Assembly (NCBI GenBank): GCA_945895265.1
Contig: CAMDEF010000017.1
Coordinates: 1-64,000, forward strand
Length of the DNA: 64,000 bases
Direction of reading: 5' to 3'
DNA from: Bordetella parapertussis
Lineage (GTDB): Bacteria; Pseudomonadota; Gammaproteobacteria; Burkholderiales; Burkholderiaceae_B
Under the pieces are notes generated by a model. That model had not been told where the DNA came from. It worked only from the letters and a program-made list of their open reading frames with translations, and did no database searches. Shown in pieces: positions 16,860 to 25,362 of this stretch (the stretch's first letter is position 1; each line of letters opens with the position of its first letter). The position numbers and the translations under genes are program-made.

Positions 16860-17795
16860 TTACTTTGCGGCCCACAATTGCGCGTCGATGTACAACTGCT
16901 TGAGGCGATTAGGGACGTTGTCCATTGGCAACGCACCGTCGGCTTGCGTCCAGTCAACCATCGAGCCGGCGTAGAGTTTCACGTTTGGCTGCCCCACAAG
17001 CTCTGACAAGACAAACCAATTTGTGGCGGCCCAGTGACCGGTGTTACAAAAAGAGATGACCTCTTGATCACTTTTAACGGGTGCTGAGAGAGCAAGTTTT
17101 TTTGCCTCGCTAGCAGGTACAACCTGGCTGCTATTTGGCGCAAACCACGTTGAGTGTTCGACGCTGACCGCGCCTTTCAACGTGCCCGGCACCTTGGCGG
17201 CTGTGTGTCGCGTTGAGCCATCAAAAAAAGCGGTGGGGCGAGCGTCAATGAGTTGTGCTTTACCCGATTGAACGCTGCTGACCACTTCGGTGCGCGTTGC
17301 GATCATGCTTTGATTGATTGTCGGTACATAGGTGCTTGCTGTGGCTGTCACCGGTTGCGTGTTCAGGTCAAACCCTGCGGCTTGCCACGCTTTTAAGCCA
17401 CCATTCAACACAGACAGATTTTTTAAGCCCAACACTTTGAGTGTCCAGTACACGCGTGCTGCGGCACCGAAGTCTGTCGCATCCTTACCTGAAGACGTCA
17501 CGATCACCTTTGAGTCGGGGGTCAGGCCCAAACGCTGCACAAGCTTGGTTAAGTTTTCAAGTGAAGGCAATTCACCAGGATTGCCCTCGGGGCCCCGCCA
17601 AGTGCCGTAGGGGGCATTCAGGGCCCCCGTAATGTGACCAGTCGCGTAAGACTTTGGGTCGCGGATGTCGAGCACTACGGTGCCGGTCGTGGTGAGTGCG
17701 GCCCGAGTTGCTTGCGCACTTAACAAGGGTTCGGCTGCGATTGCACTTGCGTACAGAAAGATACCTAAAAAACAGGAAGCGATTTGTTTGATCAT
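16860..17795 (-). CDS. Periplasmic tandem-rhodanese sulfurtransferase
   Basis: 311 residues with a Sec signal peptide (to about residue 21, AIAAEP) and two rhodanese domains. The C-terminal domain has the active-site loop CNTGHWA with catalytic Cys; the N-terminal domain has SSGKDAT at the matching place and so is inactive, as in thiosulfate and 3-mercaptopyruvate sulfurtransferases. It moves sulfane sulfur from a donor such as thiosulfate to a thiophilic acceptor, here in the periplasm. It is the first gene of the group leading to the YeeE/YedE transporter and the 56-aa protein. Confidence 0.92.
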   Translation of the reverse strand: MIKQIASCFLGIFLYASAIAAEPLLSAQATRAALTTTGTVVLDIRDPKSYATGHITGALNAPYGTWRGPEGNPGELPSLENLTKLVQRLGLTPDSKVIVTSSGKDATDFGAAARVYWTLKVLGLKNLSVLNGGLKAWQAAGFDLNTQPVTATASTYVPTINQSMIATRTEVVSSVQSGKAQLIDARPTAFFDGSTRHTAAKVPGTLKGAVSVEHSTWFAPNSSQVVPASEAKKLALSAPVKSDQEVISFCNTGHWAATNWFVLSELVGQPNVKLYAGSMVDWTQADGALPMDNVPNRLKQLYIDAQLWAAK

Positions 17796-17988
17796 GATTC
17801 AGACAACCTTAAACGTTCGATGTGTGAACGTATTGTGCATGGTAGGCAACCAAAGCGGAAGTACAAATTTGATCTCTTATTATAACTAAAAGAAATATAG
17901 AAATGGTAGGGTGATTGCCATTTGAAAGGAATGCAAGCTCTTGGCGCTGCGGCAGACTGCATTTGGTTGCCTTCTAAGCCTTTTCGGC

Positions 17989-18909
17989 CTATTTTTGTTC
18001 ACCAGGTGTGTAGGGTGTATCTCTGCCCGGCACGATTCCTGCTGGCAAGCTTTCGATATGCTGACAAATTGCGCCGGGCGTGGTCAGCCAGAGCTGATTG
18101 CGATGTTTCATAATATGTTCGATCACGCGTCTGAACTGCCGAAGCCGATAGGGCTGCCCTAGAATAAAACTATGTAAAACAATTGGCATGACTAAGGGCC
18201 TGCAAGCTGACTCTTCAAGCATTTCATCGAACTGATCAATGAGGTTCTGACAATACAGTTGTGAGGGCGTGCGGCGAGTGACTGCCTCGATTGAGTCGTT
18301 TAGGTCGTGTTGATACGGTACTGACAAGATCGGACCATGGGTGGTTCTGAACCATACCGGTTGATCATCTAAAGACCAATCCATCATGTAGCGATAGCCT
18401 GCTGCTTTGAGCAAATCGAGCGAGTGGTGTGTTTGCGAAATGTAAGGCGCCAACCATCCCATGGGTGGCTTACCTTCATGACGATGGATTGCCTCGGTGG
18501 CTTCGGTAATACAGGCTTTTTCTTGCTCATAACTCATGTCGATTTGACGTTCGGCATTGGTTCTGCCATGCCCGACGATTTCGTCCCCTCTGCTGCTAAA
18601 GGCTTTAATCATTTCGGGGCAATAGTCATAGAGCTCGGTGTTGATTAACAGGGCATACGGAAACTGATAGGCCTGGGCCAACTCAAGTAGTCGCCAAGCG
18701 CCAACGCGATTGCCATAATCTCGCCAGGCAAAACTGCGCGTGTTTGGCTGTGGGCCCGGGCCACCGTAGTCGTTTCCAATCCCTTCGCCAAAAGAAAAAT
18801 GTTCAACATTTAAGCTGAAGTGCACCGCCAAACGCCTGCCGTCGGGCCAACTGTAGTCAGGCCGGGCATTGATGGGGCTGTAGTCGTAACGATGATGAGT
18901 TTTAAGCAT
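17989..18909 (-). CDS. Polysaccharide-deacetylase-fold hydrolase (PuuE/cyclic-imidase-like)
   Basis: 306 residues, a NodB-homology (CE4-fold) protein of the subgroup that includes PuuE-type allantoinases and cyclic imide hydrolases rather than sugar deacetylases. Visible landmarks are SLNVEHFSFGEG near residue 32, the metal-site region VGHGRTNAERQ, GWLAPYIS, and MDWSLDDQPVWF, which is characteristic of that subgroup. Substrate is probably a cyclic amide or a carbamoyl-type compound. There is no signal peptide, so it is cytoplasmic. It begins 27 bp after the stop of a truncated outer-membrane gene. Confidence 0.88.
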   Translation of the reverse strand: MLKTHHRYDYSPINARPDYSWPDGRRLAVHFSLNVEHFSFGEGIGNDYGGPGPQPNTRSFAWRDYGNRVGAWRLLELAQAYQFPYALLINTELYDYCPEMIKAFSSRGDEIVGHGRTNAERQIDMSYEQEKACITEATEAIHRHEGKPPMGWLAPYISQTHHSLDLLKAAGYRYMMDWSLDDQPVWFRTTHGPILSVPYQHDLNDSIEAVTRRTPSQLYCQNLIDQFDEMLEESACRPLVMPIVLHSFILGQPYRLRQFRRVIEHIMKHRNQLWLTTPGAICQHIESLPAGIVPGRDTPYTPGEQK

Positions 18910-18936
18910 GATGAATATCGAGGATAGAGAGCGGAG

Positions 18937-19326
18937 TTAAAAAGAGCAAACGCCCAATTTTCCGTAAGCTTGTAGGTTTTGCGTTAAAGCCACGCTTGGT
19001 AGAGTTGATACGGCGACTCGGCCAATTTGCGGGTTGTATTCAAAACGGGCGCCTAAGCCGATGGTTTCGGTCAGAGCGACCGAGTAGCCAATATTCACAG
19101 CAAACGGCACCCCGGTTAATCGCTGGTCTTGATCGGCGCGACCGCTATGACGATTGTCAATTTTTACGTCTTGTATCTTGATAGTCATTTCTTGATAGCC
19201 AGTTGCAGCCTCGAGGCTGAGGCCGGTAAAGCGACTAGACTGTGCGGACGCAGCTGTACCAATTAATAGCAAACTAGTGATTAAGCTGATGTTTCCGATT
19301 TTCGTTAAGCCGACCTGTTTTTTCAA
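18937..19326 (-). pseudogene. Truncated outer-membrane beta-barrel protein
   Basis: 129 codons. A signal peptide (to TAASAQ) and the first strands of a small OmpW/opacity-like barrel are readable: SRFTGLSLEAATGYQE and FAVNIGYSVALTETIGLGAR. It ends abruptly at LQAYGKLGVCSF, where relatives usually run on for several more strands to a terminal aromatic residue. Only 27 bp separate the stop from the next gene, so the 3' part seems deleted rather than frameshifted. The barrel could not close as it stands. From memory the intact family is about 200 residues. Confidence 0.65.
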
Positions 19327-19777
19327 AATACGCTTTTATTTTTTTGCGAAACATGACCACTATATTTTCGACAAGTATTGTGTGTATTGTTTTTAAAAAG
19401 CAACAGAGGTAAGGGACTCTCTGTAAGTCACAGATACTACAGGGCTTTTTGTTAAGATGATATCTTTATTGGTTGACAGTTCTGACGGGATAAGAATGAC
19501 TGTCAATTTTTCTGTTGAGTCGGGCCTGATAGAGCGTTGAACGATTCAAAAAACGTAATGTAAAAGGCCGACTGGTTTTAAGTCATTGATATCGTTCGCT
19601 ACAATATCAAAAGAGGGATCCAAATTGTGCAAGATTCAGTATTTGGCTCAAAAGTTCTGTGCTTGATACGAGATCTTGTATATTTTTGTCTCCGAATTGA
19701 TTCAATGATAATTCGTCGGCCAATCGTATAGTTTCATTTTCTACTAAGATTTCAATTTTCCTTGAGGTTTTAAAATA
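19327..19777. other. Intergenic region with an 8-bp inverted repeat
   Basis: 451 bp without a convincing gene. It holds a perfect inverted repeat TTGACAGT (19473-19480) and ACTGTCAA (19499-19506), followed by TTTTTC, which could be a long-loop terminator or a regulator site. A minus-strand open frame at 19607-19789 starts at TTG inside the next gene and has no Shine-Dalgarno sequence, so it is not accepted. Confidence 0.5.
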
Positions 19778-20212
19778 ATGTCTGCACAAGCTGCATCAAT
19801 GCCCCCTTTTCATTTGGCTTTTCCAGTGCGTGATATCAAAGAGGCTCGACAGTTTTACGTCGGAGTTTTAGGCTGTGGCGAAGGCCGTAGCGCCCCAGAC
19901 TGGGTTGACTTCGATTTTTATGGCCATCAGGTCGTTGCACACTTAGCACCTGACGAATGTGGGCACAAGCAAACCAGCGCGGTCGATGACCATCAGGTGC
20001 CCGTGCGTCATTTCGGAGCAGTATTGTCGATCCCGCAATGGGAAGCGATGGCGACAAAGCTCAAAGCAGTCGGCACAAAATTTGTGATCGAGCCCTACAC
20101 CCGCTTCAAAGGTGAAGTTGGTGAACAATCAACCATGTTTTTTATGGATCCGTCGGGTAACGCCATTGAGTTCAAGGCTTTCGCGAACATGAGTTCGCTA
20201 TTCGCTAAATAA
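19778..20212 (+). CDS. VOC-family (glyoxalase/dioxygenase-fold) protein
   Basis: 144 residues with paired beta-alpha-beta-beta-beta modules. Candidate metal ligands are His12 (PFHLAF), a His in VPVRHFGAV at the start of the second module, and Glu in DPSGNAIEFK near the end. The pattern VRDIKEARQFYVGVLGC is standard for the superfamily. It is a cytoplasmic metal enzyme such as an extradiol-like dioxygenase, lyase or isomerase; substrate not known. It stands alone. Confidence 0.88.
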   Translation: MSAQAASMPPFHLAFPVRDIKEARQFYVGVLGCGEGRSAPDWVDFDFYGHQVVAHLAPDECGHKQTSAVDDHQVPVRHFGAVLSIPQWEAMATKLKAVGTKFVIEPYTRFKGEVGEQSTMFFMDPSGNAIEFKAFANMSSLFAK

Positions 20213-20326
20213 CGCAGTGATGTGAGATCGTGCGGTGCAAACGTATGGCGCGATGCGGCTGAAGGTGTGAGAGCTTGCCCTTGGCTAGCTCACCTTACAT
20301 CTCTGTGTGCCAGCCAGCTTGGCTGG

Positions 20327-20458
20327 TTAAGACGACTGATGAATGACCCACCACAGTGTCAGTGCTGATGGCCCAAACAGCAAGAGCATGAGTGTCCAGA
20401 CAGCTGTCTGACTCATGCCGCTAGCCGGTGTTTCGTGATGTGACGTTTCGTGTTGCAT
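20327..20458 (-). CDS. 43-residue single-span membrane protein
   Basis: Minus-strand ATG 20458 opens 43 codons: a His-rich soluble start (MQHETSHHETP) and one membrane segment (VWTLMLLLFGPSALTLWWVI) close to the C-terminus. AGAGG lies 8-12 bases before the ATG. A GC-rich palindrome (CCAGCCA/TGGCTGG, about 20311-20327) overlaps its stop and may act as a terminator. Family not recognised. Confidence 0.6.
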   Translation of the reverse strand: MQHETSHHETPASGMSQTAVWTLMLLLFGPSALTLWWVIHQSS

Positions 20459-20632
20459 AGTTGCCTCTTGATAAGATTTTGTTGATGCATTATTCAACAA
20501 GTGTTGGTAATAAACAAGTCGATCTTAGTTTTTTTGGCCCGCAACCTTTAACAGACCTTCGCTCTCGACGGACTCGGTGACTAAACAAGGTCGTGAAAAG
20601 CGTAGTCTTCAATGCATGCATGTTTTAACCTC

Positions 20633-21655
20633 CTACTCAGCCTTGATTCCATTCTTTCGCATCAGTTCAGTCCACTTGATGATGTCTGCTGCAATCTCGG
20701 CGGCAAAGGCTTGTGGCGTGCTACTGATGGCTTCAGAGCCCTGCTCGGCAAAGAGTTTTTGCGTAGCTGGGTCGCGGGCGATTAAAGCGACCTCGGCGGC
20801 GAGCTTATCAAGGATGGCCCGTGGCGTGCCGGCGGGCGCAAGCATGCCAAGCTTGAGAGTTACGTCGTACCCTGGGTAGCCTGACTCGGCAACGGTCGGT
20901 ACGTCAGGCAATAGCGCTGAGCGCTTATTACTGGTGACCGCTAACGCGCGTAACTTGCCGCCTTTAATATGAGGCAGTGCGGTCGAGGTAGTCTCGATCA
21001 TCATTGAGGTTTGCCCTGCCACGGTATCTGCCAAGCCAGGCGCGTTACCTTTGTAATGAACTGCAGTGAATTGAGCGCCCGAGGCCATTGTTAACAGTTC
21101 GACAGCTAAATTCGCCGAGCCTCCGCTGCCCCCCGTGGCGACGTTGATCTGCTTGGGTTTTGCCTTCGCAACCGCAATAAGTTCTTGCAGAGTATTCACG
21201 GGCAACGAGGGATGCACTACGACGAATAAGGACAGTTGTGTTAACAGACTGATCGGCGCAAAGTCTTTATTGGTGTCGTAGGGCAGGGTGGCAAATAAGC
21301 CCGGATTCATGGTGTGCGCTGAAGTAATCGTGCCGGTGATTAACAGCGTATAGCCGTCTGGCGTACTTTTTGCGACAGACTGACTGCCGATGATCGTGCT
21401 AGCGCCTGGCCGGTTTTCAACAATCACTTGTTGCCCAAGTTGCTCAGATAATTTCTTTGAGTAGACCCGCGCGGTAATGTCGACGTTGCCGCCGGCGGTG
21501 TACGGCACAACCACTTTGATTGGTCGGTTCGGATAGTCAGTTTGTGCGCGAACGCCTGTTGCTGCGCCAAGTAAGCCGATTAAACCCGCAAGCGCGATTG
21601 AGGCGATGCGATTGACGTGAACTGGCTGCAACATTTTTTGAATATTTTTTTTCAA
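20633..21655 (-). CDS. Bug/TctC-family periplasmic solute receptor
   Basis: About 340 residues. The start is set at TTG 21655 because AAGGA lies six bases before it and the product then opens with a normal signal peptide (MKKNIQKM, hydrophobic SIALAGLIGLLGAATG, cleavage near VRAQ). A longer open frame reaches 21700. Bug signatures: PIKVVVPYTAGGNVD and VENRPGASTIIGS. It is the last gene of a Bug/MetE-like/Bug group on the minus strand. Ligand unknown. Confidence 0.9.
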   Translation of the reverse strand: MKKNIQKMLQPVHVNRIASIALAGLIGLLGAATGVRAQTDYPNRPIKVVVPYTAGGNVDITARVYSKKLSEQLGQQVIVENRPGASTIIGSQSVAKSTPDGYTLLITGTITSAHTMNPGLFATLPYDTNKDFAPISLLTQLSLFVVVHPSLPVNTLQELIAVAKAKPKQINVATGGSGGSANLAVELLTMASGAQFTAVHYKGNAPGLADTVAGQTSMMIETTSTALPHIKGGKLRALAVTSNKRSALLPDVPTVAESGYPGYDVTLKLGMLAPAGTPRAILDKLAAEVALIARDPATQKLFAEQGSEAISSTPQAFAAEIAADIIKWTELMRKNGIKAE

Positions 21656-21767
21656 GTCGTTTTCCTTAAAACTCCGCCGGTTCAGCAGATGGGCAAACAA
21701 TTCATTTTCTCTTCAAAACACTTTTCTCGCCACAGTCGAGTCAACCTTAACACCAGCAGTGTCTGCT

Positions 21768-22817
21768 TTAGGCGGCACCAAGCTCCGCACGCACAAGCTG
21801 TGCGCCTTGGCTTAGCGCGCAGAGTTTTCCGTAAGCGACTTCGCGAGGCAGATACTTCATGCCACAGTCGGGCGCAGGGATAAGTTGCTCAGCTTTGACA
21901 TATTTCAAGCCTGCTCGAATGCGAACTGCCACTTGCTCGGCCGTTTCAATGTGCTGATTGCCTAAGTCCAACACACCCAACATAATTTTTTTACCGGCCA
22001 AATCCGCGAGCACGCCCAGATCAAGCTTGGGTTGAGCTGCCTCGATTGAAATCTGCGTGGCAATCGAATCACTGAGACCAGGTAAAAATGAATAGCCGGT
22101 TGGCTTTTGCCCTTTGACAACCGCCGCATAGCCAAAGCAAAGATGCACAATCGTGGGCACGCTGATCCCCTGCAGAGCTCGATTGATTGCTTTGACCGCG
22201 TAGCGTTTAGCCGCCTCAGGGTCGTGACGTAACCAAGGTTCATCTAGCTGAATAAAATCTGCGCCCGCCGCCTGCAGCGCCAGCGCTTCGGCATTGACCG
22301 CCGCAGCAAAGTCCATCACCATGGCTTCTTCGTCATGGTAGAACTCATCTTTAGCCTGCTGTCCCATCGTGAACGGGCCTGGCAGCGTGACTTTAGTTAA
22401 ACGGTCAGTATGCTGTTTCAAAAACTTAAAGTCCTCGACCTCAACCGACTGCACGCGGGCGATCTTGCCTACCACGCGTGGTATCAGCGTCTCAAGTCCG
22501 TTTTGCGAGCGAATCACGGCGGGGTTCTGGTCGTCGATACCATCCAAAGAGTTGGCAAAGCGGTTTGAATAGCTTTCGCGTCTGATCTCGCCATCGGTGA
22601 TGATGTCTACGCCGGCGCGTTCCATGTCTTGGATCGCAAGTCGCGTGGCATCGTCCTGCGCAGCTTGAAGTTGTTCGGGGGCAATCCGCCAAAGCTCGCG
22701 CAAACGTGTGCGTGGCACACCTTGGGCGAGCAGCGCGTGATCCACCAGCCAAGCGGGTTGCGGGTAGCTGCCTACAACGGTGGTCGGCAAAATGGTAGGA
22801 GTCGTTTGCGTTGTCAT
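21768..22817 (-). CDS. MetE C-terminal-domain protein (cobalamin-independent methyltransferase core)
   Basis: 349 residues covering only the catalytic (C-terminal) barrel of cobalamin-independent methionine synthase. The zinc site is visible as HLCFG (His and Cys), a Glu in QLDEPW and a later Cys in PDCGMKYLPRE. The N-terminal half of full MetE (~750 residues) is absent, as in stand-alone core-MetE or vinyl-GSH/2-hydroxypropyl-CoM-lyase-type relatives. It is flanked on the same strand by two Bug receptor genes, which suggests a catabolic demethylation or thioether reaction rather than bulk methionine synthesis; that part is inference. Confidence 0.9.
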   Translation of the reverse strand: MTTQTTPTILPTTVVGSYPQPAWLVDHALLAQGVPRTRLRELWRIAPEQLQAAQDDATRLAIQDMERAGVDIITDGEIRRESYSNRFANSLDGIDDQNPAVIRSQNGLETLIPRVVGKIARVQSVEVEDFKFLKQHTDRLTKVTLPGPFTMGQQAKDEFYHDEEAMVMDFAAAVNAEALALQAAGADFIQLDEPWLRHDPEAAKRYAVKAINRALQGISVPTIVHLCFGYAAVVKGQKPTGYSFLPGLSDSIATQISIEAAQPKLDLGVLADLAGKKIMLGVLDLGNQHIETAEQVAVRIRAGLKYVKAEQLIPAPDCGMKYLPREVAYGKLCALSQGAQLVRAELGAA

Positions 22818-22948
22818 TCAAAAAGATCTTTTAAAGCGTGATTCGTGAAGAAGATCGCAACTGCATGAGTCGAAAAAAGGATTTCAATGAAGCCACGCAC
22901 TGAGGTCTAACCCTCGCCCTCAGTGTTTGGCCTTGCTAAATAAAACGC

Positions 22949-23947
22949 TTAGTTTGCTGTTGCGCCAGAGTCTTTAACGATCTTTGTCCACTTAGCAAGC
23001 TCAGTCACCGTAAAGGCGTTAAAGTCTTTGGTATTCATTGGGGTAATAATCAAACCCATTTCAATAAAACGCTTTTGTGTTGCCGGGTCATCCAAGATCG
23101 TCATCGTGGCTTTGTAAAGTTTGTCGATCACGGGTTGAGGCAAGCCAGCAGGGCCTGCCAAGCCCCACCAAGGGCGCAGGTCGTAGCCCGGCACGGTATC
23201 GCTAATGGGTGGCACTTCGGGGGCGATGGGGCTGCGCGCTTTGGTCGCGACACCAAGCGCTTTCAGGCGACCGGACTGCACATGGGGGTAAATGACTGGC
23301 ACGTGATAGAACACCATCGAGACTTCACCTGCAAACAAATCGCTGAAGCCTTGGGTAATATTTTTGTAGGGAATGTGACGGATATCGATACCAGCCAGTG
23401 TTTTAAGTAACTCACCTGCCATATGTGGCGACGTGCCTGAACCGGCGGAGATATAAGTGAGCTTGCCAGGGTTTGCCTTTGCATAAGCTATCAACTCGGC
23501 CATGTTGTTCGCCGGAATTTTAGGATTGATTGCCAGCATATTTGGCGCGGCTACCATCAGCGCGATATGAGTGAAATCTTTGATGGGGTCAAAAGGGACG
23601 TTGGCATAAAGTGCTGGATTTGTGGCGTGTGTGGCGCTTGTTGAAAACGAGAGTGTGTAACCATCGGGTGCAGCTTTGGCGGTTGCGTCAGCTGAGATGT
23701 TGCCGCCCGCACCAGCCTTGTTCTCGACCACCACGGTCTGGCCAAGGAGGTCGCCCAGCTTTTGGGCATACAGTCTGGCAATGACATCGGTGGTTGTGCC
23801 TGCCGAGTAGGGAACGAGAAATTTAATCGACCGGTTGGGATAGTCTTGCGACTGCGCGTGAGCGCTGAGCGAGGGTAAAGCGCTGGTTAGGGCGACGGCC
23901 AGCATACCCACTATTTGAGTCAGTTTTGAGCGTGAAAAGCGCAACAT
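22949..23947 (-). CDS. Bug/TctC-family periplasmic solute receptor
   Basis: 332 residues from ATG 23947, chosen because AAAAGGAACC lies just upstream and a Sec signal peptide begins there (MLRFSRSKL, then AVALTSALPSLSAHAQ). A longer frame to 24061 would bury the signal. Signatures: SIKFLVPYSAGTTTDVIARL and VENKAGAGGNIS. It is the first gene of the Bug/MetE-like/Bug group; 131 bp separate it from the MetE-like gene. Confidence 0.91.
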   Translation of the reverse strand: MLRFSRSKLTQIVGMLAVALTSALPSLSAHAQSQDYPNRSIKFLVPYSAGTTTDVIARLYAQKLGDLLGQTVVVENKAGAGGNISADATAKAAPDGYTLSFSTSATHATNPALYANVPFDPIKDFTHIALMVAAPNMLAINPKIPANNMAELIAYAKANPGKLTYISAGSGTSPHMAGELLKTLAGIDIRHIPYKNITQGFSDLFAGEVSMVFYHVPVIYPHVQSGRLKALGVATKARSPIAPEVPPISDTVPGYDLRPWWGLAGPAGLPQPVIDKLYKATMTILDDPATQKRFIEMGLIITPMNTKDFNAFTVTELAKWTKIVKDSGATAN

Positions 23948-24381
23948 TGCGGTTCCTTTTGAGTGTCTGTGTGTATCATTTTTTGCTAGGGGGTCTTTGC
24001 TTGATCGCCAAGCGCTATGCAGCAGCGTCAAGGCTTCTCGTAAGCCAAGTGTAAAGCGCAAACCGCGTCAGCGGGCGGGTTTTATATACAGGTGATCCTG
24101 TATTGACAGGTCGCAAATAGTCTAAGAGCTTTTTTCAGAGGTTGAGATCGTACCCATTCCTACTCAAGCGCAGGGCAAGATCCTTTTCAGCATGGGCAAG
24201 GTTGCGAGAGGTACCTGTGGGCGACTGTTTGACAGTTCTTGAGGGTTCAAATCTGCTACGATCAATTTAAAACTGACGCCAAGATGATTCAGTTCGAGAA
24301 TAGCGAGCGCAGAGCCCTAGGTGTTCAGTGCGACGTGATTATTTTTTGTAATTGACCTGCGTGAAGGTGACTGGGATAGCC
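23948..24381. other. Divergent intergenic region
   Basis: 434 bp between the minus-strand Bug gene and the plus-strand SPFH gene. It should hold both promoters. TTGACAG occurs at about 24231 on the plus strand, but no well-spaced -10 follows. No small gene or RNA was found. Confidence 0.4.
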
Positions 24382-25251
24382 ATGATTAATTTTGAAGCAA
24401 TCGTTTTTACATTTTTATTAATTTTGGTGCTTGTCACCCTAAAATTGTCGATCAAGATTGTGCCGCAATCCGAAAATTGGTTGGTTGAGCGACTGGGCAA
24501 ATACAACCGTAAACTTGAAGCCGGTTTGCACTTGCTTATCCCGTTTTTAGAAACGGTGCGTTACAAGGTCTCTATCCAAGAAATCCAATTGCCGCCTGAT
24601 CCAATCAACGCGATTACTCACGATAACGTGTCGATCTCGGTTCAGCTTGCAATTTTGTATCGCATCACTGATGCCTCGCGCACGATGTATCGCATTGAAA
24701 ATCTCACCCTCGCAATTAAAACAATTGTGAATGGCACGATTCGTAGCGTGATCGGTAAAACAGACCTCGACGGCGTGCAGTCCAACCGTAGGCATTTGGC
24801 ACAAGAAATCGAGGCTGAGTTGCAGACGGTGTCAGACGAGTGGGGGATCAAACTGACTCGGGTTGAAATCACTGAGGTCGATGTAGATAGCGCGACAAAA
24901 GAGGCGATGCAGGTGCAACTAAACGCCGAGCGTAAGCGCCGTGGCCAAGTGACTGAGGCCGAAGGAATTAAACAGGCGACTCAGCTGCAAGCGGATGCAC
25001 GCCTGTATTCAGCCGAAAAAGAAGCGGCGGCCAAGCGTATTTTGGCTGACGCCGAAGCCTATGCCGTAACAGCGGTATCAAAGGCAATCGCAGAGGGTGG
25101 GGCAAGCGCCGTTGAGTTCGAAATTAAAAAGATTCAGGCGGCCGCCATTCAAGAGCTATCGAAGGGAAACAACTCCAAAATCATCATGTTGCCTAGCGAT
25201 GTCTTGTCGGCACTGTCCGGCACGCTTGGCAAAATTGCTAGTAAATTTTGA
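24382..25251 (+). CDS. SPFH/stomatin-family membrane protein (QmcA-like)
   Basis: 289 residues. One N-terminal membrane segment (IVFTFLLILVLVTLKLS) is followed by the band-7 domain (IVPQSENWLVERLGKYNR near residue 30) and a long charged helical region rich in Ala, Glu and Lys that drives oligomerisation. Stomatin-type proteins form large ring assemblies at membrane microdomains and usually work with an NfeD partner, here encoded just downstream. ATG 24382 is preferred over TTG 24352, since it places the membrane helix at the N-terminus. The stop at 25249 opens an unusual repeat-bearing junction. Confidence 0.93.
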   Translation: MINFEAIVFTFLLILVLVTLKLSIKIVPQSENWLVERLGKYNRKLEAGLHLLIPFLETVRYKVSIQEIQLPPDPINAITHDNVSISVQLAILYRITDASRTMYRIENLTLAIKTIVNGTIRSVIGKTDLDGVQSNRRHLAQEIEAELQTVSDEWGIKLTRVEITEVDVDSATKEAMQVQLNAERKRRGQVTEAEGIKQATQLQADARLYSAEKEAAAKRILADAEAYAVTAVSKAIAEGGASAVEFEIKKIQAAAIQELSKGNNSKIIMLPSDVLSALSGTLGKIASKF

Positions 25252-25270
25252 ACAAGCGCCTGCGCCCGGT

Positions 25271-25362
25271 TTTGACTATGAAAATCCAACGACGACCTAC
25301 TGTGCAGCTTTGAGTATGGAAATCCAACAACGACCTGCCGCGCGACTTTGAACATGGAAATC
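25271..25362 (+). repeat. Tandem 38-bp repeats carrying coupled 11-residue mini-ORFs between SPFH and NfeD genes
   Basis: Two 38-bp units (25271-25308, 25309-25346; about 30 of 38 identical) and a partial third that is the start of the NfeD gene. Each unit begins TTTGAnnATGRAAATC, a stop codon two bases before an ATG. This creates two complete mini-ORFs, 25278-25313 (MKIQRRPTVQL) and 25316-25351 (MEIQQRPAARL), then the NfeD start MEIYQIS. Ribosomes could step from stop to start through the series. It looks like slippage duplication of the stop/start junction. Confidence 0.85.

Noticed and set aside
19607..19789. Minus-strand 60-codon frame upstream of the VOC gene
   Set aside because: Starts at TTG inside the VOC gene without a Shine-Dalgarno sequence.
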